Of a stretch of 64,000 bases of DNA, positions 34,639 to 45,493 are shown in pieces. The translations under genes and the position numbers were made by a program. The DNA is from Atherinomorus stipes (lineage: Eukaryota; Chordata; Actinopteri; Atheriniformes; Atherinidae): contig JALJCO010007048.1 in assembly GCA_023101725.1 (NCBI GenBank), positions 124,001 to 188,000 on the forward strand, written 5' to 3'. The stretch's first letter is position 1, and every line of letters begins with the position of its first letter. A model generated the notes under the pieces. The model did no database searches, was not told the DNA's origin, and was given only the letters and a program-made list of their open reading frames with translations.

Positions 34639-35556
34639 TGCCTGGCCAAAAAAAAAAAAGTTGCCACCAAAAAAAAACCTAATACTTCGTTGGACCGCCT
34701 TTAGCTTTGATTACGGCACACATTCGCTGTGGCATTGTTTCAATAAGCTTCTGCAATGTCAAAAGATTTATTTCCATCCAGTGTTGCATTAATTTTTCAC
34801 CAAGATCTTGCATTGATGATGGTAGAGTCTGACTGCTGCGCAAAGCCCTCTCTAGCACATCCCAAAGATTCTCAATGGGGTTGAGGTCTGGACTCTGTGG
34901 TGGCCAATCCATGTGTGGAAATGATGTGTCATGCTCCCTGAACCAGTCTTTCACAATTTGAGCCCGGTGAATCCTGGCATTGTCATCTTGGAAAATGCCT
35001 GTGCCATCAGGAAAGAAAAAGTCCATTGATGGAATAACCTGGTAATTCAGTATATTCAGGTATCAGCTGACCTCATTTTTTGAGCACATACTGTTGCTGA
35101 ACCTGGACCTGAGCAACTGCAGCAACTATAGGTCATAAAACTGCCCCCACAGGCTTGTACAGTAGCACTAGGCATGATGCTGCATCACTTCATCTGCCCT
35201 TCCAGACACATTTCTTCCTTGAAGATGATGGGTCCCCACTATCCTTCCAGTTTTTTTTTTTTTTTAATGCGTTGGACAGTTCTTAACCCAATTTTAGTAG
35301 TTTCTGCATCTCTTTAGATGTTTTTTCTGCTTGATGCCAATGATTTGACCCTTCTCAAACAGACTAACATCTTTTCCACGACCACGGGATGTGTCTTTCG
35401 ACATGGTTGTTTAGAAAATGAGGAGCAAGTCATTGCACCAGTTGGGGTTAAAATAACTTGTTGCCAGCTGAAAGATAATCGCCCATGCAGTAATTATCCA
35501 ATAGGAGGCTCGTAGCTTAGTTAAATACAGGTGGCGACTTTTTTTTTGGCCAGGCA

Positions 35557-35559
<3 letters not shown>
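34636..35559 (-). mobile_element. Internally deleted Tc1-like transposon
   Basis: The ends are CACTGCCTGGCCAAAAAAAA and the complementary TTTTTTTTGGCCAGGCAGTG, each bounded by TA inside an AT microsatellite. The element is 924 bp. It carries only the C-terminal part of the transposase on the minus strand, shorter than the roughly 1.2-1.6 kb of intact Tc1-like elements, so an internal deletion is likely. Confidence 0.9.
34679..35026 (-). pseudogene. Tc1-like transposase, C-terminal fragment
   Basis: The minus frame retains the second catalytic Asp in [11 protein letters not shown] and the catalytic Glu in [18 protein letters not shown], the DDE signature of Tc1-type transposases. The N-terminal helix-turn-helix region and the first Asp are missing. 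The frame ends at GGPTKY. Non-functional by itself. Confidence 0.9.

Positions 35560-35608
<49 letters not shown>
35560..35608. repeat. (TA)n microsatellite, right half
   Basis: The continuation of the TA run interrupted by the Tc1 element. Confidence 0.9.
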
Positions 35609-35610
<2 letters not shown>

Positions 35611-35705
35611 GATAATAGCTGGGATAGGCTCCAGCAACGCCACCTGAACTGGATAAGCGGTACAGAAAATGACTGACTGACTGACTGACTATATTTATAT
35701 ATGTG

Positions 35706-35750
<45 letters not shown>

Positions 35751-35765
35751 GTTGTTGTTTTTTAT
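35609..35765. repeat. Interspersed repeat tail plus GACT and AT microsatellites
   Basis: AGCTGGGATAGGCTCCAGCA and GGATAAGCGGTACAGAAAA match a second copy at 62716-62851. The tail runs into ACTG repeats and then a long imperfect AT run (about 35688-35765). This is a common fish interspersed sequence whose class I do not assign with confidence. Confidence 0.7.
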
Positions 35766-35780
35766 ATATATATTTGTTAA

Positions 35781-36347
35781 ATTATTGTCAAATTATTGTG
35801 AAAAGCCCAAAAAGCCACAGGATGCAGACCCCTGGTTTAAAAGAATGGCTGTTTGAGTGTAAAATCAGATTAACATTGTGAAGCTCAGAACCAAGACAAG
35901 TTTAAAGAGCTCTATTATAGAGCATGAGGAGGCTCTATTTGTGAAAAATACAGACCATTTATCTTTTTATGTAATTAAAAGATAAATTTAAAAAACTTAT
36001 TCAGCCATCTTCTTGCAACTGACTGCAATCAGTCTGCTTTTTAATTAATAAAACAGAATCATCAGTTATATCATCTACAAAAGATTGCTGTACATTCGTC
36101 TGATAATAATGAGTAGAAACAAAACAGCTGAGGTAAGCTGCCGAAGAAGCCAGCTGTTACAACAGAGGCGTGAATGTGGGCGTTCACAAAGACTGAGAAA
36201 TTTCAAGGACCGACGTGGGTTTGACAAGCTTCAAAAACATCCTCTAGATGATGATTCAAGGAAGAAACATCATTAATTATCTGTAGGTTCACTTCTGAGC
36301 TCAGCTCAGAGAGTACATGTTAGTGAGCCAGTTCAGTCATGATTATG
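35781..36347. other. Intronic sequence, nothing recognised
   Basis: The short plus frame at 36085-36276 is unrecognised. Confidence 0.5.
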
Positions 36348-36349
36348 TA

Positions 36350-36860
36350 CAGTCCTCAAAATTACTCATATCCCCTAATAAGGAAAAAAAAAAAAATCAG
36401 CTGTCAGTGAAATAAGTTGAAATGGAACAAAGTCATAAAACATAAAAATTCTGTGAAAATCATGACACTGATTTTAAATTGTGGTTCAGCAGAAATATTA
36501 AAACAAACAAAAAATAAAACAGGTAAACAAGCATGATAGGCTTATGAACTGAAATTTTGTTGAGCAACACTTCGAGCCAATCACTGCAATCAGATGTTTT
36601 CTGTAACGTCCAATCAGACATCTGCTCCTTTTGACAGGTATATTGGTCCACTGCTCATGAGCAAGGTGCTCTAATTGTTCTGGAAGAGTTTTTTATTATT
36701 ATTATTATTATTCTTTTCAATTACAATTCAAAATCAATATCAATACATTTTTATTTATTATTACTTTTAAAGTTTCTTGTTATTTGAATTACTATTGTGA
36801 ATTTAGCATTTTCTTTAATGGAGTTTGGATGGAGAGTATGAATAGTTTTGAGGAGAACTG
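36350..36860. mobile_element. Tc1/mariner-type MITE
   Basis: It begins CAGTCCTCAAAATTACTCAT, ends ATAGTTTTGAGGAGAACTG, and is flanked by TA at 36348-36349 and 36861-36862. At 511 bp it is a shorter relative of 19115-21690, with the same left block (AATCAGCTGTCAGTGAAATA, then AACAAGCATGATRG) and the same right block. It has no transposase. Confidence 0.8.
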
Positions 36861-37087
36861 TAAATGGTTGTTAGAGAATCATAACTGGGTTTAACTGTTT
36901 AGATTTTTGGTACAAGTCAGTCAACATCAAATTCAACGATGAATAAAACAGCAGAGAAAATGAAGTCCTTCTTTGTAGAAATTTGATCGTCTTATTGATA
37001 AAAAAATGATTCATGATGCGAACTGTTGTATTTCTAGAATCATGGACACCAAGGTAGTTTATGTTTACTATATATTTATTTACTTGC

Positions 37088-37265
37088 CATATTTTCTGGA
37101 CTATAAGTCACACTTTTTCATAGTTTGGTGGCTTGTGGGACTTATTGTCCAGTGCGACTTATATATCAAAAATACACAATTTACCTTTTTCAGTATCAAA
37201 TCATATTGACTGACATGAGCCAAGGAGTAAATATCACTATCTAATGTCAAAAGAGGGCGCTCTAG
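37088..37265. mobile_element. hAT-like repeat end (ACTATAAGTCACAC family)
   Basis: ATATTTTCTGGACTATAAGT followed by CACACTTTTTCATAGTTTGG and GCGACTTATATATCAAAA resembles a widespread vertebrate non-autonomous hAT repeat, recognised from memory. The opposite end was not found. Confidence 0.5.
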
Positions 37266-39176
37266 GCTTGTGACAACTATATTCTGTTTCAACGGCAAAA
37301 ATTCTGAAACAGCCTTATCTCAGCGAGAGGAGTTCATTTTGGACATCTGGCTGTACTGCCTGTGCGATGGAACAAATCCTCAAAAACATCTTTATCCTTC
37401 TTATTTATGACGTTTATGATCATTTACTAGAATTACCTTTGGAATTGGACTGATTGATTCATTTTTAGCAGTAACAAATAGGATATGAAAAATCCGAAAA
37501 TCACACTATGATGCATTTTTTGACTGATGCGACAGTCAAAAAGGTCAAAAGCAATCTTTCTTTTATTTTACCTTCATGTGGCTTCATGTGGATCAGAGTG
37601 AGTCTAAAAACATGTCAGACAGTGATGCTCAGGCACCTGAAGGTGTTAAACTGTCAAAGACATGAGTATATCAGCATATTTCTTGCTAGCTAACTGCTAG
37701 CTAGCTCGGGACTGATGCATGTAAACCAACACTGATGCTGTATTTCCAGCTAACTCTCACACATGCCTGTTTGCACAGGTTTATATTTGTACAGTCTCAA
37801 CATGCTCGGTCATAAATACAGAAAAAGAAAGGGTAGACTGATTTCTCAAGATGAAAGTGGATGAATTTACACGATAATAACAATTTACACGATAATGATA
37901 CACAGCAGAATGGCTATCGACACAACAAGGTAACCTTTAGAGAACTGTGCAAACCAAAGATGTCCAACTCTGCCATCCTTAAGGTCTTAGATCAGTGTTG
38001 GGCATCTCCACTGCTAAAAGGCAGCTATTGATACAGTCCATTATTTTCTTTAGCTAGGTGTTCATTATTTATGAATTAGTTTAAGTAAATTAGACTGGTG
38101 TGGATCATTTGATGGATTTGTTTTGTGCAGGTTATAATAGGACTACAGTGAATTGGACTGTCCTGTATCGTCACTAAAACCTTGAGATCACTGCTGCTAT
38201 ACAGTTAATAATTGCACTGACTGTAATCTAAGAAGCAACACCCAGATGATTTTCCTTCATTTGTATCCTGATGAGTAAAACATGAGAACTGAAAGGTGTA
38301 CTTTCTTCATTAAATGACTGCACATTCACTTAAATTAATGAAAGATGTTCGTACGTTTGCATCTGTTGGAAAATAATCCTTCTACATGCGCATTTTGCTT
38401 TCTACACACCAAAACCAGGACAACATCAGAAACCTTAACCTTAACTCAGACGCATGTAAACGCTGGAAAAGTGCACCTGATGAACTCCTTTCTCCTTCCC
38501 CTCTCTCATCAAGGTTATCTCTTCTATTCACGACCTCTTCCTTTTCTCTGCTACCTCTCACGATGATTGCAGGAAGTTATTTGTCCATCTCTGTCTAGCT
38601 GAGTGTTTCAGAGAGTCTGTACTTGACCAACTTCAGAGCTCAGAATGAAAGAAAGCGGAATCTGAGAGATGCTTGTGCGAAAATGTCTTCCATCATCATG
38701 CTGTGAGAGTGCAGGTGTACAGCAGCAGTGATCATCCACCATCACTTCATTTAGCCTCAACCTGTGAAATGAAGCTTGCTGCAGAATTTAACTACATGCT
38801 GAGAATATGCGAAGATGCTCATGCTATATTTGTCTTGTCTTCAGCACAGATTCTGAATGATCTCATTGAGTTAAACGGTGGAAAGTGAGGTGCCGGGTTG
38901 GATATTACCTCTCACAGTGACTGGGATTGGTAAAAGCACCAGTGGAATAGATGAAGGAACCCTGTGGTGAGCTGAATGCTGTTCAGCCTTTTAAGCTCAT
39001 AACCATCACGGTACAAAGAGAAATGAATGACATCATGAGAGACTGGATCCTCTTTGACCCTTGTAAGGATTCATCCGTTCATATTCCACATTCAGTTTAC
39101 ACTATATTAGTATTTTTTGTTAGGGCACCATTAGGATTGAAACGTATCTTCTGGACCCAGTCGCACTCTGTCATGG
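37266..39176. other. Intronic sequence, no gene seen
   Basis: The last PEMT intron continues. Short frames at 38345-38598 and 38673-38888 are unrecognised, and no splice-bounded exon was seen. Confidence 0.5.
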
Positions 39177-39645
39177 ATTCCAGATATGTTGGATGTGGAT
39201 TTAAATGAAAATTTTTCGTGCAAAGAAAAAACAAATTACCGCGAAGACTTTAGATTATTTCAGGATTTACTTGAAGCCTCTGTGTGGACGACAGCTCTCG
39301 TCGCAGGCAACATACGTCACCAGCTGTCTGAGTACGCAACCGTTGCGATTTTACTCCGGCACGCCACCACATTTTATTTTATTTTTTCCAAGAACAGGAA
39401 AAGAGCGTGGACAGAGGGGAAAACCGTTTTAAGTCAGGAAATGTTGAGTCTTTCTATTACGCCAATGGTATGATGGCCGGTCTCGTTCGCGCCCGTCGCA
39501 TGGAACAACGTCATCACTCGCTGCGAGAGCTGTAGTCCACACAGAGGCTTCAAGTAAGTCCTGAAATTATCTAAAGTCTTTACGGTATTTTGTTTTTTCT
39601 TTGCACAAAATTTTTCATTTAAATCCATGTCCAACATATCTGGAA
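39177..39645. mobile_element. Foldback element with ~130-bp inverted arms
   Basis: The left arm starts ATTCCAGATATGTTGGATGT and the right arm ends CCAACATATCTGGAAT. The arms pair through TGGATTTAAATGAAAA, TGCAAAGAAAAAAC and ACTTGAAGCCTCTGTGTGGA. The spacer is about 200 bp. No clear target duplication. The mirrored frames on both strands (39186-39473 plus, 39434-39649 minus) are simply the two arms. Confidence 0.75.
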
Positions 39646-40049
39646 TCAAGGACAGAGAGCCACTAGGTCCACAAGATAGGCGGAAGGAGTAGTTCCAACC
39701 TATTTATACGATTTAGTTAGTTTTCAATGTGTTCATGTAAATGATAATAATAAATATGAAAATAAGATTTAGCTTGAGAATCAGTTCTATAATACAGGTG
39801 GTGGTCGGGGAGCAATCAATATTTCAGTGTCAGTCCGCACAGAAATCGTCTTCTCAGGTAAATGCTTTTGAGCTTCATGGTTTTTTGGTTGATTTTATTA
39901 TAAATACCAAAGTCCTGGTCCAGACCTCGGTGGGTGTCCTTAATGGTAGCTACAGCCCAACCAATGTTTTTAAGTTGTTATCAGCTGTTTTTAAGAGGGT
40001 CCTTTTTCACTCTTGTCAGCAGCTAAGTTATGGACAAAAAGCCGATCAG

Positions 40050-40261
40050 GAATGGTCTGGACCGGTCTCGTTCAAAAGTCCCGAGACCGTCCTGTCCGAG
40101 ACTGAGACGAAATGCAGTTGATACCAAGACGAGACCAAGAACCTAAAAAATGGTCTCAAGACCAAGACTGATCTCGAGTACTACAACACTCGCCTCACAG
40201 ACCCCCTGTGCTCTCTGAGGACCACTTTGAGGGGTCAAGGACCAAAGGTTGGGAACCACTG
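40050..40261. mobile_element. Fragments of hAT-type repeats
   Basis: One block around 40060-40190 is rich in GAGACC/GGTCTC motifs and ends GAGTACTACAACAC. A second ends AAAGGTTGGGAACCACTG at 40261, the inverse of the CAGTGGTTCCCAACCTTT end found in many vertebrate hAT repeats. Outer boundaries and target duplications are not resolved. Confidence 0.4.
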
Positions 40262-40691
40262 GTCTGGGGGACATTGACAACTTTGTGAAATGTAACTTAA
40301 ATGAGTAGCCTTGATTTCCACTCAGCTGCAGGATTTCTTGGGATGCTGGTGATGCAGACTTTGTAGTATTGTCATACAGTTACTGTAAAACAGTCTTTCT
40401 CTCTGTCACAGACTCACTTTCTAGTAATTTACGAGCCTCTTGTGAGTCTATAAGCGGAGTTCCAGAGAAATGGTCAGACCCTGCTCTGTTGCCGGGCAAC
40501 ATTCATCCTCTCAGTGGTGAAAACTTGTGCATCCATGTGCAACAGAGTGGAGGAACACGTGGAGATGCAAAGCAGATGTACACCAGAGCTCCATCACGGT
40601 TCGCCACACAGGAGCTCCTGGCACGGAGCGGTACGGCTTTCCATCGTCTCATTTATTGTCCCATTACATGTTTGTTCTTCTTTATTTACAG

Positions 40692-40746
40692 ACCATTCAC
40701 CCAACAAATCTATCAGGAGAGAAGTCAGCGTTCCAAGCATGAGTGA
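40692..40746 (+). CDS. pemt: PEMT last coding exon
   Basis: The exon finishes the Gly codon and reads PFTQQIYQERSQRSKHE before TGA at 40744-40746. The PFT..IY.. motif and short basic tail match the PEMT C-terminus (human PFTAEIYRQK, then a basic tail). The acceptor AG is at 40690-40691 after TGTTCTTCTTTATTTAC. With the two upstream exons this gives the last 70 or so residues of the protein in correct phase. The open frame extending upstream of 40692 is intronic read-through. Confidence 0.92.
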
Positions 40747-41085
40747 TCCTTCCTCCCAGACAATCCTGCTCCTCGTCCGGCTGGAGATTCCCATCCATCC
40801 ATGTGGACACACAGACAGACTTACCACCAAGTCTTGGCTGATTTAATAGGCGTTCAGTGTGGACTCAAAGGAAGATGTCACTGTTGATCTAAATAATCTT
40901 ATTATTCAGTTTTAATGAACAGGGAATATGTGCAGCCATTTTTAATGTAATTCTGGACCACAACCCTGGCATATGGTGCTAAAGATGTTGGGTTTAAGGG
41001 ATGGAGATATGTTGGATATGAGAATACAGATCCAAGATCTGCTGTTTAAAAGAGAATTTAATAAATGTTTACAAATGAAACTGTT
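40747..41085 (+). other. pemt: Presumed PEMT 3' UTR
   Basis: The sequence after the TGA contains no other coding exon. The first canonical AATAAA lies at 41060-41065, so the transcript could end about 15-25 bases later. This end is inferred from the signal alone. Confidence 0.5.
41060..41065 (+). terminator. Candidate polyadenylation signal AATAAA
   Basis: The first canonical hexamer downstream of the PEMT stop, within GAATTTAATAAATGTT. The sequence after it is not strikingly GT-rich, so the assignment is tentative. Confidence 0.45.
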
Positions 41086-41113
41086 TAAATACCTCATATA
41101 AAGAAGAGTGATT

Positions 41114-41137
41114 GGGGGGGGGGGGGGGGGGGGGGGG
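41114..41137. repeat. Homopolymer run of 24 G
   Basis: An uninterrupted G tract just past the candidate PEMT polyadenylation site. Runs of this length are uncommon, can fold into G-quadruplexes, and are prone to sequencing-length errors. Confidence 0.95.
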
Positions 41138-41139
41138 TA

Positions 41140-42779
41140 TGTTCTGTGCATAGATAATCATTCATCCTGAAGTTGTCCATTGATTTGAATTAATTTAAAA
41201 CATCTTATAATATCATTATGAACAAGCAGACATGATTTGATGCAGTTTGTTGCTAAGTATGCCAGCACAAGATGGCAGGAAATGGTTTATTTATCAGTAA
41301 TTGTTGTACAAAAAATGAATTAAAATTAAAATCTTTAAAAGTAATTGAGAAAAAACTGTAGAGTTTCTGTTTTAGGCTGCATCGGCATTCAGTTCTGATG
41401 AAGATGGATCCTTCTAAGATCCTTCTAAAGTTTGCTGATTTTGTGTCCAGGTTTTACAAAACCACATGTTCTTTGTCACTTCCTGAATAATAACCATTTT
41501 GGACAGAGGAGGTTTGCACCCAACAGTTGTAATACTTAGCTACAAGATTGCCATTCATTGCTCTGGGGACACTTTCTGTCCAGAAAAAAAAAAGATATGT
41601 GACACATTGAAAACAGCGAAAAGCAGCTACAAAACAGCTGCAACAATTTCCCCATGCAAACTGTCTAAAGGTGGAAGAGGCCGTACGGTCAAACTGGCTT
41701 CATTCCTTTCTTCATTCATCCCTTGATATAGAAATAAAGAAAAATCTAAAAGAGGAAAATTGTCTGGGTTGAAAATGTAAATCTTTTTGAGGGGAAACCC
41801 AATCATAGGTGTCGATTTCATAGGTGGTTTGGGGCCGGAGCACCTGCGGAGAATACCGAGCACCCACGTGGGATTGAAGGCAAAGTCGGTCTCATCAAGC
41901 ACACACGGCAGTGTTCCCCGACTTTGACTCAATCATGGCGGGCCGTCACCGCCACATTATGAGAGCACCGGCTTCAAAATGCCGAGACTAAAATCATTTC
42001 ACACGAACAATTTTAATTTCTTAACTGAAGCTGCATCGCGCCTCCAGAGGTGCAACAGTGGTAGGATGCTCTGCTGTCAGACATCTGCTCTGCACCTGAA
42101 CACAGCATGCTGAGAGAAAACCGGGAGAGAGGCGGAGCCTAATTAAACCCAAACCAACGTCTGACCTTCCCGGTGTGAGCTGATGCGCTGTGGCGGTCGG
42201 AGAGCAACTGCTAAAGATGGGATTTATGGCTCTTTGAAGGGAGGCTCCCGAGGAGCTGTTCCTTCTAAAGAACCATTCAAAACACTGGCTCATTCTTATT
42301 TTTGATTCTTTTTTTTTTTTTTTTTTAGAATTCAGTAAACAAGCAACTTATTTTTTATCAAGTAAATAATCATAGGTAGCAATTTTTGGATCTGAAAAAT
42401 TCAAACTTAGCTCCATCAATATACTGTAGGTGGGAAATATTCTGAATTATTGGTCATATTTTTCATTCATGGCTTGTGTTTTCATTGTAAGCATTTTATA
42501 AGGTGGCTCTATATTCTCGAGCGTTGACAGTGAGATCACTATTTTGGATTTTTACTAGCCAAAACACTTTGTGGCACAACAAAAACTGAGCTAGCTACAA
42601 TTACCTTTCATGCAAAACAACTTTACTCCAAATATTTTCCCCACAAGGACATTTTAGTAATGGAAAAAAGCTCACACAAGAATAAAGGCTGATGGAAAAT
42701 ATGGGTAGGCTGACTATATAAAATGTCCTATATGTCCTATATGTGCTCTTAAAAATACAGAAGTACAGTTAAATAGAAA
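41140..42779. other. Intergenic sequence with unbounded repeat-like parts
   Basis: No gene is recognised. 41930-42330 is GC-richer and includes GAACCATTCAAAACACTGGC. A related string, GAGCCGTTCAAAAGAATTG, lies beyond the Tc1 element at 44562, so the Tc1 may have inserted into an older repeat. Confidence 0.4.
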
Positions 42780-42781
42780 TA

Positions 42782-44334
42782 AAGGGAGTGCAGAATTATA
42801 AGCCAAATGAGTATTTTGACCACATCATCCTCTTTATGCATGTTGTCTTACTCCAAGCTGTATAGGCCGAAAGCCTACTACCAATTAAGCATATCAGGTG
42901 GTGTGCATCTCTGTAATGAGAAGGGGTGTGGTCTAATGACATCAACACCCTATATCAGGTTTATTAGGCAAACATAGTTGTAAGGCAACTTCCTTTCCTT
43001 TGGCAAAATGGGTCAGAAGAGGGACTTGACAGGCTCCGAAAAGTCAAAAATTGTGAGATATCTTGCAGAGGGATGCAGCACTCTTAAAATTGCCAAGCTT
43101 CTAAAGCGTGATCATCCAACAATCAAGCGTTTCATTTAAAATAGTCAACAGGGTCGCAAGAAACGTGTGGAAAAACCAAGGCGCAAAATAACTGAGAAAA
43201 GTGAAGCGTGCAGCTGCCAAGATGCCACTTGCCAGCAGTTTTGCCATATTTCAGAGCTGCAACATCACTGGAGTGCCCAAAAGCACAAGGTGTACAATAC
43301 TCAGAGACATGGCCAAGGTAAGAAAGGCTGAAAATCGACCACCACTGAACAAGACACACAAGCTGAAACGCCAAGACTGGGCCAAGAAATATCTCAAGAC
43401 TGTTTTTTCTAAAGTTTTATGGACTGATGAAATGAGAGTGAGGCTTGATGGGCCAGATGGATGGGCCCGTGGCTGGATCGGTAAAGGGCAGAGAGCTCCA
43501 GTCCGACTCAGGTGCCAGCAAGGTGGAGGTGGGGTACTGGTATGGGCTGGTATCATCAAGATGAGCTTGTGGGGCCTTTTCGGGTTGAGGATGGAGTCAA
43601 GCTCAACTCCCAGTCCTACTGCCAGTTTCTGGAAGACACCTTCTTCAAGCAGTGGTACAGGAAGAAGTCTGCATCCTTCAAGAAAAACATGATTTTCATG
43701 CAGGACAATGTTCCATCACACGCATCCAAGTACTCCACAGCGTGGCTGCAAGAAAGGGTCTAAAAGAAGAAAAACTAAAGACATGGCCTCCTTGTTCACC
43801 TGATCTGAACCCCATAGAGAACCTGTGGTCCCTCATCAAATTTGAGATTTACAAGGAGGGAAAACAGTCGACCTCTCTGAACAGTGTCTGGGAGGCTGTG
43901 GTTGCTGCTGCACGCAATGTTGATGGTGAACAGATCAAAACACTGACAGGATGCATGGATGGCAGCTTTTGAGTGTCCTTGCAAAGAAAGGTGGCTATAT
44001 TGGTCCCTGATTTGTTTTTGTCTTGTTTTGAATGTCAGAAATGTATATTTGTGAATGTTGAGCTGTTCTATTGGTTTCCCTGGTGAAAATAAATAATTGA
44101 AATGGGTATATATTTGTTTATTGTTTAGTTGCTTAATAATTCTGTTTGCCTAATACAGCTGATATGGGTGTTGATGTCATTAGACCACACCCCTTCTCAT
44201 TACAGAGATGCACATGACCTGATATGCTTAATTGGTAGTAGGCTTTCGGTCTACACAGCTTGGAGTAAGACAACATGCATAAAGAGGATGATGTGGTCAA
44301 AATACTTATTTACCTAATAATTATGCACTCCCTG
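42782..44334 (+). mobile_element. Tc1-like transposon, full length, copy 1
   Basis: This 1,553-bp element is flanked by TA at 42780-42781 and 44335-44336. The left end reads AAGGGAGTGCAGAATTAT (first base changed from the expected C) and the right end inverts to CAGGGAGTGCATAATTAT. Subterminal inverted blocks include GTATTTTGACCACATCATCC and AAGCCTACTACCAATTAAGC. It holds a degenerate transposase gene. From 42958 rightward it is part of a tandem duplication. Confidence 0.92.
43008..43972 (+). pseudogene. Tc1-like transposase, inactivated
   Basis: The natural start MGQKRDLTGSEKSKIVRYL is at 43008, but codon 44 is TAA (43137-43139). At least three further frame changes separate the pieces at about 43201-43560, 43550-43760 and 43750-43972. 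The N-terminal DNA-binding region, then VLWTDEMRV, IFMQDNVPSHASK and [11 protein letters not shown] give the DD34E catalytic signature of Tc1 transposases. The product would have been about 330 residues. It is dead, and any mobility would need transposase from elsewhere. Confidence 0.93.
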
Positions 44335-44648
44335 TAGAAACAGAATGAACCTGAGCTACATCAGTGTAAATTTAGTAAATGTTTTGGAACTCAGTTTATG
44401 ACCAACACTTTCTGCCCATCGATGCGTTCACATAATGAAGTGTGTTGGACAGCAGACTCCCATGATGCACACAGGTGTCACTTGAAGGCAGCAAGGACAA
44501 TTTGGATACAAAAAAGAATGACTCACAAATGAGATCCGATTCTCCTCGTTCATTTAAAAGAGCCGTTCAAAAGAATTGATTTGTTCAGCTCTAGAAACTG
44601 CAGCGCAGCTGGAACGTGGCCCACACCGGCTCAGTGAATCAGCCTTAA

Positions 44649-45493
44649 AGGGGAAGTTCAGGATTTTTGACATAGGGCCTCATTTACAAGTGAGCCAGAA
44701 TGCTACTTATCACTGAAGACAGTTTCAACATATTTCATTCCGTTATTCTAGTTCCAGTGGGTCGCCATTGCTAATGCTAGTGCAAGTCAATAGGAATCTG
44801 CTAGCCTGTCATTAATAACAATCTTATCCACTCCACAGAACATTCGAGGCAAATCTTTTCTAACTTCAGAGTATCTGTGTAAATGCCGTATTAACAGAAT
44901 AATGTTACAAATAAAACTAACCTGCGTTTCATTGCATTTTGATTGTTGCTGCTGAGACACTTTCTAAAGTTTTACTTCCTGTATTTGGCAGCAGAGTGAT
45001 GTCATCTGCTGCTACATGCATGAAGGAATTTGAGTACACAAATATAAAGTCTAAAATATGGCCATGTCTGAAAGGCATGAGGATATGTCGGATTTTGAAG
45101 ATGATTTAGAACTTTTTTCATCAAACTAACTGTCACCATGTCTCTATGAACCGAAATACACTGGCAAAGGTAGTAAGCTGGTAAGAAACTAGTTCCTCAA
45201 TATGTAATGCAAAATTTGTCATACAAGGCTAATTTAACTTGTTTAACACACTAGTTTAACACGGCATTTACACAGATAGGCTTGCTGATTTGCCTCGGAT
45301 GTTCTGTGGAGTGGATAAGATTGGTTTTAATGACAGGCTAGCAGATTCCTATTGACTTCCACTAGCATTAGCATCAGCAACCTCCTGAAACTAGAATAAC
45401 GGGATGAAATATGTTGAAACTGTCTTCAGTGATAAGTAGTATTCTGGCTCACTTGTAAATGAGGCCCTATGTCAAAAATTCTGAACTTCCCCT
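44649..45493. mobile_element. 845-bp TTAA-target element with long inverted repeats
   Basis: It is flanked by TTAA at 44645-44648 and 45494-45497. The ends AGGGGAAGTTCAGGATTTTT and AGGGGAAGTTCAGAATTTTT (right inverted) begin terminal inverted repeats of more than 200 bp, including CAAGTGAGCCAGAAT and AGTCAATAGGAATCTGCTAG. The corresponding place in duplication copy 2 is an intact single TTAA (48556-48559). The centre holds a short frame MAMSERHEDMSDFEDDLEL interrupted by a stop, perhaps an N-terminus captured from a parent element. Superfamily: piggyBac or Kolobok. Confidence 0.93.

Noticed and set aside
40369..40691. Open frame continuing upstream of the last PEMT exon
   Set aside because: A polypyrimidine tract and AG acceptor at 40690-40691, plus the protein family match, show that only 40692-40746 is coding. 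The rest is intronic read-through.
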